Source: Caldifarciminota bacterium (GTDB lineage: Bacteria > Hydrothermota > Hydrothermia > Hydrothermales > JAJRUZ01). Taken from it: DNA of 64,000 nucleotides. The notes below the pieces were generated by a model. It was given only the letters and a program-made list of their open reading frames with translations, ran no database searches and had not been told where the DNA came from. Location of the stretch: NCBI GenBank assembly GCA_024277525.1, contig JAJRUZ010000065.1, positions 1 to 64,000 on the forward strand, read 5' to 3'. Made by a program: the position numbers and the translations under genes. Position 1 is the stretch's first letter, and each line of letters starts with the position of its first letter. Shown here one piece after another: positions 29,351-38,170 of this stretch.

Positions 29351-30919
29351 TCAAAAAGAAATTCTTTCGGATACACTTTTACCCTGTAAAAAGAGTAGCA
29401 GATAATCCCTTCCTCCTGCTTTTGAGTCTGTTCCCGACATATTAAATCCACCGAAAGGATGAACATCAACAAGTGCACCCGTGCATTTTCTGTTTATATA
29501 TAAATTACCAACATGAAATTCTTCTTTTGCTTTTATAATATTTTTTCTATCCATAGAAAATACGGAACCGGTTAATCCATAGACACTTGCATTTGCAATT
29601 CTTATGGCATCATCGAAATCTTTTGCTTTTATTACGGAAAGAACAGGTCCGAAAATTTCCTCCTGGGCAATTTTTGCATTTTTATCAACATCCGCAAAAA
29701 TAGTGGGCTCAATATAAAAACCTTCCTCAATATCAGCTTTCTTGCCACCTGTCAGAAGTCTCCCCTCATTTCTTCCTATTTCAATGTACTCTAAAATTTT
29801 CTTTTCCGCGGATGCGTTTATTACAGGTCCCATAAAATAGTTCTCTCTTGCGGGTCCTATCTCAATTTTTTTTGTTTCTTCGACAAGCATCTCAAGAACT
29901 TTATCATATACATTCTGATGAATGATTAATCTTGAACATGCAGAGCATTTTTGTCCTTGATACCCGAAAGCAGAAGCAAGGGTCCATTTCACAGCATCCT
30001 CAAGATTTGCGGACTCATCAATAATAATGGCATCTTTGCCTCCCATTTCTGCTATTACCCTTTTGAGCCATTTCTGTCCGGGTTGAACCTTTGCAGCAAG
30101 TTCATAAATATGACATCCCACTTCCCTTGAACCGGTAAATGCCACAAATCTGGTTTTAGGGTGGGCTACAAGGGGATCTCCGACTTTGGAACCAGGACCT
30201 GTAAGAAAATTAAGAACACCTTTCGGAAGTCCTGCTTCATGCATCAATTCAACAAATTTATAAGCAATTAAGGGCGCATCAGAGGAAGGCTTTAATATTG
30301 CGCAGTTTCCTGTAACAATGGATGCGGTTGTCATCCCGAGAGTTATTGCAAGCGGAAAATTCCAAGGCGGAATAATCACTCCTACCCCGAGCGGAATATA
30401 AAAATATTCGGGTATTTCACCCCTGTAGGGAGTCAAAGGTTGAAATTCACCGTATCTTGCTGCCTCCCTTGCATAAAATTCAAGATAATCAATTGCCTCC
30501 GCGGTATCAGCATCCGCCTCAGCCCAATTTTTACCGACTTCAAGAACCATTGTTGCGGAAAACTCATGTTTTCTTTTTCTCAGAAGATATGCTGCTCTTA
30601 AGAGTATTGCAGCCCTTTCCTTTGCAGGTATTCTCTTCCACTCCTCGAAAACTTTCCATGCAACCTCAAGTGTTTTTTCAATATGCTCTCTTTGAGCTAT
30701 TGAAAACTCCCCTATAACTTCCGAAGGTTTTGAGGGATTAAGGCTTTTAAATGTTTCATCCGTAAAAATTTTTTCTCCATTAATTATAAGCGGATATTTT
30801 TTACCGAGTTCTGATTCTATTTTTTTAATTGCGGATTCAAATGCACTTTTATTTTCAGGTATTGAAAAATCGGTAAAAGGTTCATTTTTAAAGGTTTCTA
30901 CATTAAATGGCATTTCCAT
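29351..30919 (-). CDS. RocA-type L-glutamate gamma-semialdehyde (P5C) dehydrogenase
   Basis: 522 aa aldehyde dehydrogenase. Catalytic residues: N187 (PPWNFP), E291 (AEMGGKD) and C325 (GQKCSACSR). GQKCSACSR and the ending KSVSERISF are characteristic of the RocA/PruA branch, which oxidises glutamate semialdehyde from proline or arginine breakdown. No proline dehydrogenase gene is adjacent. The ATG has a GGAGG site; a T-arm-like hairpin variant lies upstream at 30935-30947. Confidence 0.88.
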   Translation of the reverse strand: MEMPFNVETFKNEPFTDFSIPENKSAFESAIKKIESELGKKYPLIINGEKIFTDETFKSLNPSKPSEVIGEFSIAQREHIEKTLEVAWKVFEEWKRIPAKERAAILLRAAYLLRKRKHEFSATMVLEVGKNWAEADADTAEAIDYLEFYAREAARYGEFQPLTPYRGEIPEYFYIPLGVGVIIPPWNFPLAITLGMTTASIVTGNCAILKPSSDAPLIAYKFVELMHEAGLPKGVLNFLTGPGSKVGDPLVAHPKTRFVAFTGSREVGCHIYELAAKVQPGQKWLKRVIAEMGGKDAIIIDESANLEDAVKWTLASAFGYQGQKCSACSRLIIHQNVYDKVLEMLVEETKKIEIGPARENYFMGPVINASAEKKILEYIEIGRNEGRLLTGGKKADIEEGFYIEPTIFADVDKNAKIAQEEIFGPVLSVIKAKDFDDAIRIANASVYGLTGSVFSMDRKNIIKAKEEFHVGNLYINRKCTGALVDVHPFGGFNMSGTDSKAGGRDYLLLFLQGKSVSERISF

Positions 30920-30934
30920 ACCTCCTTTTTTAAG

Positions 30935-30947
30935 GGGGATTCAACCC
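30935..30947 (-). promoter_or_regulatory. T-arm-like hairpin variant upstream of the RocA-type gene
   Basis: Minus strand GGG, loop TTGAATC (7 nt), CCC. It differs from TTCRANY at the third position (G for C), so it is a weaker family member. 15 nt before the ATG, with GGAGG between. Confidence 0.4.
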
Positions 30948-30998
30948 GATGGGTCTTTATTATAGGAAAAGAAAGAAGATATTTTCAAAATTTAAAAA

Positions 30999-31937
30999 TC
31001 ATTCAACAAAATATGTAAGTGTAATTTCGTTCGAAATACGAGTTAACTCGTTATAATCTTCTTCACTTAACTCAATATAAAGAGCCTGTGCATTTATTTC
31101 TGCTTGTTTTTCGTTCTTTGCACCCGGAATAGCAAAGATTCCCTCTTTTTTTATCAGCCATGAAAGGGCAATGACAGGGGGCTGAGTATCATATTTGCGA
31201 GCAAATTCTTTCAACTTTTCGGTAATATCAAGTATCTTTGATAAATTCGGCTCTTGAAAGAAAGGACTATCTTCTCTCAGGTCTTCCTTAGGAAGGTTTG
31301 TTTTATTATATTTCCCGGTTAACAGACCCAGACATAAGGGAGAATAGGCAATTATGGCAATGTTTTTCTTTCTGCAATACGGCAAGATTTCTTTTTCAAT
31401 GCTTCTATCAGCAAGAGAATACCTTATCTGATTGCTTACCACAGGATGATCAAGATATTTTGAAATTTCTCCGATTAACGGTTTTGAGAAGTTCGAAACC
31501 CCGAAATACCTTATTTTACCCTTTTCTATGAGTTCATTAATTGCTTTTGCAGTTTCTTCAAGTGGAACATAAGAATTCGGCCAGTGATATTGATAAAGGT
31601 CTATACAATCCCTTTTTAACCTTCTTAAAGAATCTTCGCATGCTTTCATTACATCTTTGTATCTTGCATGAGCACCTGCAAACTTTGTTGCTATAAAAAT
31701 TTCTTCTTTTATTCCTTCGAGTACATCCCCTATTAATTTTTCCGAAAATCCGTCTCCATAAATCCATGCAGTATCAATCCAGTTTATTCCTTTTTCAATT
31801 GATTTTATTATTGTTTTCTTACAATCATTTTCATCAAAGTTTTTTCCGAATCCCCAACTTTTTGTCCCGAATTGCCATGTTCCGAGTCCGATTTTTGTCA
31901 ATATTAAATCAGAATAAGAAAATTTTTCCTTTTTCAT
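30999..31937 (-). CDS. Aldo/keto reductase
   Basis: 312 aa TIM-barrel NADPH oxidoreductase. The catalytic tetrad is complete: D55 and Y60 (DTAWIYGDG), K85 (ATKFAG), H118 (YQYHWPNSY). The C-terminal cofactor region contains IPGAKNEKQAEINAQAL. Substrate unknown. It diverges from the nucleotidyltransferase-like gene with 39 bp between the start codons. The only plausible -10 (31944-31949) is six nt before the ATG, suggesting a leaderless mRNA. Confidence 0.9.
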   Translation of the reverse strand: MKKEKFSYSDLILTKIGLGTWQFGTKSWGFGKNFDENDCKKTIIKSIEKGINWIDTAWIYGDGFSEKLIGDVLEGIKEEIFIATKFAGAHARYKDVMKACEDSLRRLKRDCIDLYQYHWPNSYVPLEETAKAINELIEKGKIRYFGVSNFSKPLIGEISKYLDHPVVSNQIRYSLADRSIEKEILPYCRKKNIAIIAYSPLCLGLLTGKYNKTNLPKEDLREDSPFFQEPNLSKILDITEKLKEFARKYDTQPPVIALSWLIKKEGIFAIPGAKNEKQAEINAQALYIELSEEDYNELTRISNEITLTYFVE

Positions 31938-31943
31938 ATTGAA

Positions 31944-31968
31944 ATTATAAGTGAATTTCTGATAAAAT
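31944..31968. promoter_or_regulatory. Divergent leaderless promoters
   Basis: Minus strand TATAAT (31944-31949) lies 6 nt before the ATG at 31937. On the plus strand TTGAAA (31939-31944), 18 nt, TAAAAT (31963-31968) lies 8 nt before the ATG at 31977. Neither gene has room for a Shine-Dalgarno site. Confidence 0.45.
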
Positions 31969-31976
31969 TATTAAAA

Positions 31977-32474
31977 ATGAGAAAATACCTGCTCAAATTC
32001 GAAAAATTATTTGTGCTTTTCAAAACATACAATGTGGATTTTGCTCTCCATGGTGATGCTGCCATTTATATGTGGGGAGTAAGAAAAAAAATAAGATATT
32101 TGGACATAGTAATAGATTTTGAACAAAAAAACATTGAAAGATTTGTAAGATTAATGAGAAACATGGGGATGAGGATTAAGGCAAATTTGAATTATAAAAT
32201 TTTGCCTGATTTCCTGAAAAAAAGGGAAGATTATGAGAAGGATTATATTATTTTTTACCATCGAAGAATTTATCCTTGGAGAATAAGACTGTGGTTAAGG
32301 GATGATTTGAAGAATTATTCATTTGTTGAGAAAAGGCTTGGTAATACAAGGGTTCCTGTAATTTCTTTGGAAAATTTGATAGATTTTAAAAGAAAAAGGA
32401 CTTCCTTAAAAGAACTTCAAGATTTCCATTTTATGAGAAACCTCCTTTCCGATATTTTTCTAAAAGTTCCTTAA
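31977..32474 (+). CDS. Nucleotidyltransferase-fold protein (AbiEii/DUF6036-like)
   Basis: 165 aa. The N-terminal pattern VDFALHGDAAIYMWGVRKKIRYLDIVID (residues about 20-47) resembles minimal nucleotidyltransferases, with a degenerate GG (HG) and the D-x-x-x-D acidic pair in YLDIVID. The C-terminal SLENLIDFKRKRTSLKELQD fits the helical end of AbiEii/DUF6036 proteins. Function unknown; a toxin role would need an antitoxin partner, and none is adjacent. Confidence 0.55.
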   Translation: MRKYLLKFEKLFVLFKTYNVDFALHGDAAIYMWGVRKKIRYLDIVIDFEQKNIERFVRLMRNMGMRIKANLNYKILPDFLKKREDYEKDYIIFYHRRIYPWRIRLWLRDDLKNYSFVEKRLGNTRVPVISLENLIDFKRKRTSLKELQDFHFMRNLLSDIFLKVP

Positions 32475-32728
32475 TTTTGTCTTGGCAAAAAAGATTCTCT
32501 AAGTTTTTTCAGGTTTCATAGTAACTTTCTTTAAAAAGAGTTCAATATTTCAATAAACCGTGGCTTTGTGGTAAAAACTATACAAATTTGCTGATTTCTA
32601 TCTTAATCTTGAATTTTTCAGAATAAGAGCCTGTGAATTGTTGAAAAATTATATTATTTTTATGCTAACAGATTATATGAAGGTAAAGTAAAAGGCAATA
32701 GGTTCTTAAAAAACCAAAAAATAAAATT

Positions 32729-32757
32729 TTGATGTTTCATAATGTTTGAGTTATAAT
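32729..32757 (+). promoter_or_regulatory. Promoter of the HAD hydrolase gene
   Basis: TTGATG (32729-32734), 17-nt spacer, TATAAT (32752-32757). The start site would be near 32764, nine nt before the ATG at 32773, with no Shine-Dalgarno sequence. The preceding 250 bp (from 32475) shows nothing else I recognise. Confidence 0.6.
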
Positions 32758-32772
32758 CTATTTTATTGCAAC

Positions 32773-33483
32773 ATGAAAATTAAAGCAATTACTTTCGATT
32801 ACTGGGATACCCTTGTTCCCATTGATAGGGACAAGATCGAAAAAATGCGGGAACAAAGGGCAAAAGCACTTTCAGAATTTTTTAAAAAATACGGATATAA
32901 TCTTTCCCCGAATGATGTGAAGAAGATTTCAAACGAAATATGGGAGATTTATAAGGATAATCCTTTGACAAACAGAGAAGTGACATTGCATATGATAGTT
33001 GAAGAAATATTGGGGAAAATAGGAGTAAGAAAGGAAAGGGAAATGATAAAGAAAATTGTAGAAATTTATGAGGATTTTCTTTACAAAGCCGGACTATGTG
33101 TTGATAAGGATGTTATCCCGGTTTTAAAATATTTAAAAGAAAAGGGATTAAAACTCGGTATTATTTCAAATACACCTGGAGGAAATGTGGAAAGGAAAAT
33201 ATTAAAAGATGCAGATGTTATAGACTATTTTGACATAATGCTTTTTTCTTCATTTGAAGGAATAAGAAAACCTCACCCCCGAATCTTTTTAAATGCAATT
33301 GAATTTTTTAAAATAAAACCCGAAGAACTCCTGCATATAGGAGATACCCCTAAACTTGACATAGAAGGACCTCTGAAAATAGGAGCAAATGCATTGCTAT
33401 GGAATCCTAAAGGAAACAAAGTTAATGTAAAATATATAAAAAAATGGGAAGAATTGAAGAACACTTTAAAAGGCAAAATATAA
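32773..33483 (+). CDS. HAD-superfamily hydrolase
   Basis: 236 aa from the ATG at 32773; the frame stays open 27 nt further upstream, but the promoter makes that unlikely. Motif I DYWDT (D9, D12), motif II ISNTPGG, motif III lysine in IRKPHP, motif IV IGDTPKLDIEGP. This is a subfamily I HAD with a helical cap, acting on a small phosphorylated or halogenated substrate that sequence does not reveal. Confidence 0.85.
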   Translation: MKIKAITFDYWDTLVPIDRDKIEKMREQRAKALSEFFKKYGYNLSPNDVKKISNEIWEIYKDNPLTNREVTLHMIVEEILGKIGVRKEREMIKKIVEIYEDFLYKAGLCVDKDVIPVLKYLKEKGLKLGIISNTPGGNVERKILKDADVIDYFDIMLFSSFEGIRKPHPRIFLNAIEFFKIKPEELLHIGDTPKLDIEGPLKIGANALLWNPKGNKVNVKYIKKWEELKNTLKGKI

Positions 33484-33492
33484 AAAGGTTAA

Positions 33493-34653
33493 TTAAATTT
33501 CCTTTTGATATACCCTGAAAATTTTATAAGGTATACCTCCCATTCTTTTTATTAAATTGTTTATCTCAAAGTTATTTTCCAATGTAAGAGAACCCTCTCC
33601 GTATTTATATCCGAATTCATAACCCTTTAAAAGAATTTTTGCAGCCATAAGGACACCTATTCCCTTCCTGAATTCTTTCTTTACTCCCAGAATTAAAAGC
33701 CTCCCTGATTTTAATCTCGGAATCCCTGATGAGAAAGGTAATTTGTTTAATCTCCATATTAGCTTTATTATATTTTTTATGCTCAATTTACCTTTAAAAT
33801 TCTTTATTGCTTCCAGTAGGTTCGGGATGCCGATTGCAACACCTACGGGTTCCTCTTCCCTCTCGGCAAGTAAAGCAGCATCAGGTATAATAACAGGCTT
33901 CAATCCTTCGGCAATGTATTCCATATCATCCTCATCAAGGGGAACCGTTCCCCAATTATTCTCCCATGCTTCATTATAAACCTCCCTTACTTTCTGTAAT
34001 TCCTCATTTAACCTTCTCAGATTTGCCCTCCTGATCCTTATCTTATTCTTTGCACATAGTTTATTCTCTGTCTTTATGATTCTTTTCAGACGGGGATGGA
34101 CCACATACAGAGGAATGAACCAGGCATAAAAATCAATAATTTTCTTATATCCTTCTCCTTCAATCAAATCTGCATAATATCCCGGATTCCAAGGAGTCAT
34201 TATCATGGGCAAATATTCAAATCCTTTAATCTGAACACCGTAAACTCCATCATATGCAAAACTCGCGGGTCCGATAATCTTTTTACAATTTTCTTTTCTT
34301 AAAAAATTTTCTGCCTCCTCAAGCAAGGCTCCCGCAACCTCGGAATCAGGTACGAGTTCAAAATGTCCGAAAAACCCGGTTGTGTTTTCATCCACACCGA
34401 TAATTTTGTGTCTTGCTTTATAAGCACTTATTCTTCCGACGGGTTTACCGTTCTTTAAAGCAATAAAATAAGTTACCTTTGCCTTTTTAAATAAAGGATT
34501 CTTTCCCTCAGGATCAAGATGCTGTTTTTCAAGTATCTTTAAAGGTTCAACCCATCCGACAAGGGGAACTCTTTTCCATACATCAACCTGAACCCTGATA
34601 AATAATTCTAAATCTTTCTTATTTTCAACAGAAATAATTTTTATATTGCTCAT
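33493..34653 (-). CDS. GNAT-fold protein (YghO-like N-acetyltransferase family)
   Basis: 386 aa. N-terminal half with FIALKNGKPVGRISAYKAR and a GFFGHFELV segment typical of GNAT proteins; the second half repeats a GNAT-like module (GVAIGIPNL ... LILGVKKEFRKGIGVLMAAKI). The whole length fits the widespread uncharacterised double-GNAT family. Substrate unknown. Converges with the HAD gene (9 bp gap) and diverges from the aldehyde dehydrogenase. Confidence 0.7.
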   Translation of the reverse strand: MSNIKIISVENKKDLELFIRVQVDVWKRVPLVGWVEPLKILEKQHLDPEGKNPLFKKAKVTYFIALKNGKPVGRISAYKARHKIIGVDENTTGFFGHFELVPDSEVAGALLEEAENFLRKENCKKIIGPASFAYDGVYGVQIKGFEYLPMIMTPWNPGYYADLIEGEGYKKIIDFYAWFIPLYVVHPRLKRIIKTENKLCAKNKIRIRRANLRRLNEELQKVREVYNEAWENNWGTVPLDEDDMEYIAEGLKPVIIPDAALLAEREEEPVGVAIGIPNLLEAIKNFKGKLSIKNIIKLIWRLNKLPFSSGIPRLKSGRLLILGVKKEFRKGIGVLMAAKILLKGYEFGYKYGEGSLTLENNFEINNLIKRMGGIPYKIFRVYQKEI

Positions 34654-34699
34654 TGGTTTAAAATTTAATTATAATTTTCTTTCAAAAAAGGAGGCAAAT

Positions 34700-36121
34700 A
34701 TGAAGGAAAAAATATTTTTTGAAGGAAAATGGCAGGAGGGCGAAAAATATTTCGGTGTATATAAAAAGGGAACAAAGGAAATAATATACGAATTTCCCGA
34801 ATCCACTGATGAACAAATTGAAAAGGCTGTCTCTTATCTTGAAAAAAATAGAAAAAAAGTCAAATCCCTGACTTCGTTTGAAAGATACAAATTGCTCTTT
34901 AAGGCAAAGGAAATACTTGAAAAAAGATTTGAAGAGACCGCAAAAATTATTTCCCTGGAAAGCGGAAAGACCATAAACGAAGCAAGATTTGAAGTAAAGA
35001 GAGGAATTGAGACCCTTCTGTTTTCTGCAGAAGAAGCCAAAAGAATATACGGAGAATTCATTCCTATGGATGCATCAGAATTCGGAAAGGACAGAATCGG
35101 ATTTACCATAATGGAACCTGATCCGATTGTTCTTGCAATAACACCTTTTAATTTTCCTTTAAATCTTGCGCTCCATAAAATAGCACCCGCAATTGCCGCT
35201 GGTTGCAGCATCGTTTTTAAGCCTTCAAGTTATACTCCGATGAGCGGGAAGGTATTGACCGAAATATTACTCGAAGCAGGTTTCCCTCCTGAAGGAATAG
35301 CATTTCTCACCGGAGGCGGTGGCACTGTCGGAGAAAGACTGGTTAAAGACAAAAGAATAAGACACATAAGCTTCACAGGCTCAAAAGAGATAGGAGAAAG
35401 AATCTCCCTTGTAGCGGGAATGAAGAAAAAAACGTTTGAACTGGGTTCGAATTCCGCTCTCTGTATTTTCCCTGATTTTGATTACACAAGGATTCTTGAA
35501 AGGATAGTAAAAGGCGCATATGCACTTGCAGGACAAGTTTGTATCTCTATCCAGAGAATTTATGTAGAAAAAAGTATAAAGGAAAAGTTTGTTGAGGATT
35601 ATTTGAATATATTAAAAAATCTGAAAGTAGGAGATCAGTTAAATGAAGATACAGATGTAGGACCCATGATTTCCGAAAGTGCTGCTGAAAAAGCTGAGGA
35701 ATGGGTAAAAAAAGCAATTGATAAGGGTGCAAAGGTTTTACCCGAACTCAAAAGGGAAGGTTCCTTTCTTTATCCCGTATTGATATTGGATGCTCCGGAG
35801 GATTCAGAAGTATGTGCAAAGGAAGCTTTTGCACCGCTTGCAGTCTGTAACAGTTTTGAAACAGAAGAAGAACTTGTTGAAAAGGTAAATAACTCAGAAT
35901 ACGGGCTTCAATGCGGTGTTTTAACCTCAGACATTGAAAGAGCAATTAAATTAGCAAAAGAGATTGAAGTCGGCGGGGTCATAATTAATGATATTCCTTC
36001 CTTCAGAGTTGATCATATGCCCTACGGAGGCGTAAAGGGCTCGGGAATGGGAAGGGAAGGTCCGAGATATGCAATCAGAGATTTTGTTGAAGAAAAAATT
36101 GTGGTAATAAAGGTAAAATAG
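34700..36121 (+). CDS. Aldehyde dehydrogenase (GapN/lactaldehyde dehydrogenase-like)
   Basis: 473 aa from the ATG at 34700, chosen because AAGGAGG lies 7 nt upstream. Catalytic residues: N151 (ITPFNFPLNL), E247 (FELGSNS) and C281 (GQVCISIQR). The CISIQR pattern occurs in lactaldehyde, succinate-semialdehyde and non-phosphorylating glyceraldehyde-3-phosphate dehydrogenases, so the substrate is open. Complete, ending in EEKIVVIKVK. Confidence 0.85.
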   Translation: MKEKIFFEGKWQEGEKYFGVYKKGTKEIIYEFPESTDEQIEKAVSYLEKNRKKVKSLTSFERYKLLFKAKEILEKRFEETAKIISLESGKTINEARFEVKRGIETLLFSAEEAKRIYGEFIPMDASEFGKDRIGFTIMEPDPIVLAITPFNFPLNLALHKIAPAIAAGCSIVFKPSSYTPMSGKVLTEILLEAGFPPEGIAFLTGGGGTVGERLVKDKRIRHISFTGSKEIGERISLVAGMKKKTFELGSNSALCIFPDFDYTRILERIVKGAYALAGQVCISIQRIYVEKSIKEKFVEDYLNILKNLKVGDQLNEDTDVGPMISESAAEKAEEWVKKAIDKGAKVLPELKREGSFLYPVLILDAPEDSEVCAKEAFAPLAVCNSFETEEELVEKVNNSEYGLQCGVLTSDIERAIKLAKEIEVGGVIINDIPSFRVDHMPYGGVKGSGMGREGPRYAIRDFVEEKIVVIKVK

Positions 36122-36185
36122 AAAAATTTTTAACAATTATATAAGCTCCCTATAAAAATGAAATATTATAATAAAGGCACTAATT

Positions 36186-36506
36186 TTAAATTTGTCCAAA
36201 AATAGGGGGTATATCGAAATTTTCCTTGAATGCAAGGATAATCTTGCCCGATTCCCCGTTTTCAATTCCTATATCCGGGAAACCGAGTTTTACCTTTAAA
36301 TCTTTCTCAAGGGGATTATAAAGAATCAAATTCGCATTAACTTTAAAGGAATAATCCGTATTTTGATAAAATGAAATTATTTCGCTTTCAAGGACTATAC
36401 TTGTTTCTTCTACAGGATAAACATTTGTTCCACTGCCGTAAAAAATTGCATCATTAGCATAAATAAAAAAGCTGACAAATAAAAGGATAAATTTAAAATT
36501 CCGCAT
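36186..36506 (-). pseudogene. Truncated DUF4424-like secreted protein
   Basis: 106 aa from the ATG at 36506, chosen because it begins a good signal peptide (RNFKFILLFVSFFIYANDA). The mature part (YPVEETSIVLESEI ... NANLILYNPLEKDLKVKLGFPD) resembles the N-terminus of DUF4424 proteins, which are normally near 300 aa. It stops abruptly after FDIPPIFGQI, and no continuation is visible in other frames. The start lies inside a 38-bp repeat copied from the end of the FlgT-like gene. Probably a decayed remnant. Confidence 0.5.
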
Positions 36507-36536
36507 AAATATCCATACCACCTATTTCCTTTATTT
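36499..36536. repeat. 38-bp direct repeat, copy 1
   Basis: Identical to 38186-38223. This copy spans the jelly-roll gene's stop and the start of the DUF4424-like remnant. Confidence 0.85.
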
Positions 36537-37237
36537 CATAAATATAACTTTTCTTAAAATTTTCTTCTCACCGAGCTGAAACTTTATGAAATAAACACCC
36601 GATTTTAAATGTCCGATTGTCTCCCTATAATGTCCCGGTGAAATACCATTTTTCATTTTGTAAAAAACCCGCCTGCCGGATACACTGTATAAACTCAGGA
36701 TTAAATTCTTACTGGATAAATACGGAGGGACACCATAATGTAAATCAATACAATTTTTACCATTCAGAATTTCCAAATAAAATTTATCGGGTATCTTTTC
36801 GTTCTTTTCAGAAACATGTGTTATATATTTTACTTCAATCTTATCCACCCATCCTCCGTCAGAGCCCGCAGCCTCCGAGCCGTCTTTTCTGTAAACCCAC
36901 TTCACCGTATGCGTATCCTGGTCCTGAATTACAAGTATTTCCCTCTGCCAGTCCACCTCACCCGAAATGTAAAATTTCAAAGTGTCATCCTTATAGAATA
37001 ATAGTTTGTCATATACACTTTCGGATGATACTTTCCAATAAAAACTCAAAGTGCATGGTCCTACAACTTGCGTTGAAAGAAAAGTACTTTCATTGTTACC
37101 GATTTTTCCTGAAACAACCGCATCACTATCAAAATATGAAACAGCAGTCTGACCCATCCAGTTTGCATTTCCACCTGTAACGAAATTGAGGGCAAAATTA
37201 TCAGCCGCTTCATTAATAGAAACCTCAGTGTAGTTAA

Positions 37238-37338
37238 TGGGGAAATATTCAACAAAATCAACCCAGCCTGCATCCTGCCCATATGAACCGCTTCCGTCTT
37301 TTGCATATACCCATCTCAATGTATCCTCTCCGGGAACC
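37238..37338. repeat. 101-bp repeat within the jelly-roll gene, copy 1
   Basis: By eye identical to 37661-37761, offset 423 bp (141 codons). It codes for the shared VPGEDTLRWVYAKDGSG to FVEYFPI stretch of two domains. Identity at synonymous sites implies recent duplication or gene conversion. Confidence 0.85.
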
Positions 37339-37660
37339 AAATTGATAAATTTTTCCTGCGTCCAGTCAACTTCACCTGACAATTAATATTTAAGGTCAGA
37401 ACCCCTGTAATATCTATAAAACCTGAGATAATCATACCCGGCTTCAGAAGAGACCTTCCAGTAAAATTTCAAACTGCAAGGAGACTGAACAACTGTTTTC
37501 AAATATACGGATTGATAATGAGAAATTCTTCCGGAAACCACTGCATCGGAACCGTCAAAAGATAAAGCGGTTTCTCCTGTCCAGCTTCCGTCACCCCCGG
37601 TCTCCCAGAGAAGTGCTGAATTGTCAACACCCTCCGGAATGGTTACCTGAGTATTTGAAA

Positions 37661-37761
37661 TGGGGAAATATTCAACAAAATCAACCCAGCCTGCATCCTG
37701 CCCATATGAACCGCTTCCGTCTTTTGCATATACCCATCTCAATGTATCCTCTCCGGGAACC
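37661..37761. repeat. 101-bp repeat within the jelly-roll gene, copy 2
   Basis: Partner of 37238-37338. Flanking domain sequence is less similar, so the identical tract has sharp edges. Confidence 0.85.
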
Positions 37762-38148
37762 CAGATGACAATCTTCTTCTGATTCCAGTCCACATCCCCT
37801 GAGATAGAATAAAAAAGCTGTGCATTCCCAGAGATAATTGTTCTATAAAACCGAAGATAATCATATCCGGCTTCAGAAGAGACCTTCCAGTAAAACTTCA
37901 AACTGCAAGGAGACTGAACAACCGTTCCCAGGTAAGTGCTCTGAAAGTCGGATATTCCTCCGCTCTGAGCCGCATCACCATCGTAAAAGAAGTAAGTAGT
38001 CTGATAAAACCAGACCGAGTCTCCACCCGTGAACCAGGGCAATAAGGTATCATCTACCGCATCCGGAAGTGTCTGAGAATAAAGAGAACATAATACACCC
38101 AGCACAATTGTTAAAAAAGCTCTCATTATATAACCTCCGGTTCTTCAC

Positions 38149-38162
38149 AGGAGTTGAACCCT
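38149..38162 (-). promoter_or_regulatory. T-arm-like hairpin upstream of the jelly-roll gene
   Basis: Minus strand GG, loop TTCAACT (fits TTCRANY), CC. It lies 22 nt before the ATG at 38126, with GGAGG between, and 8 nt after the stop of the FlgT-like gene. Confidence 0.5.
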
Positions 38163-38170
38163 TAAATAAA

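Larger units (their letters stand above)
36531..38126 (-). pseudogene. Jelly-roll repeat surface protein with in-frame stop
   Basis: 531 codons in one frame with a TAA at 37383-37385. Signal peptide, then three tandem copies of a domain of about 140 residues (CSLKFYWKVSSE ... SGEVDW ... DTLRWVYAKDGSGS ... GWVD), a fold common in secreted proteins of several phyla, and a C-terminal sorting-like domain (YSVSGRRVFYK ... SGVYFIKFQ ... KKILRKVIFMK). The stop lies in repeat 2 where the other repeats read Y-S-I or Y-I before SGEVDW, so a Tyr codon probably became TAA. A TTG directly after could allow weak restart. GGAGG and a T-arm-like hairpin precede the ATG at 38126. Confidence 0.7.

Noticed and set aside
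31977-32474. Toxin-antitoxin pair with the nucleotidyltransferase-fold protein as toxin
   Set aside because: No small antitoxin gene adjoins it on the same strand, and the active-site GG is degenerate.
35443-35460. T-arm-like GGGTTCGAATTCC inside the plus-strand aldehyde dehydrogenase gene
   Set aside because: Encodes ELGSNS at the catalytic glutamate, explained by protein conservation.
36617-37180. 187-codon plus-strand frame over the jelly-roll gene
   Set aside because: Antisense to clearly repetitive coding sequence; the translation is Pro/His/Ser-rich shadow sequence.
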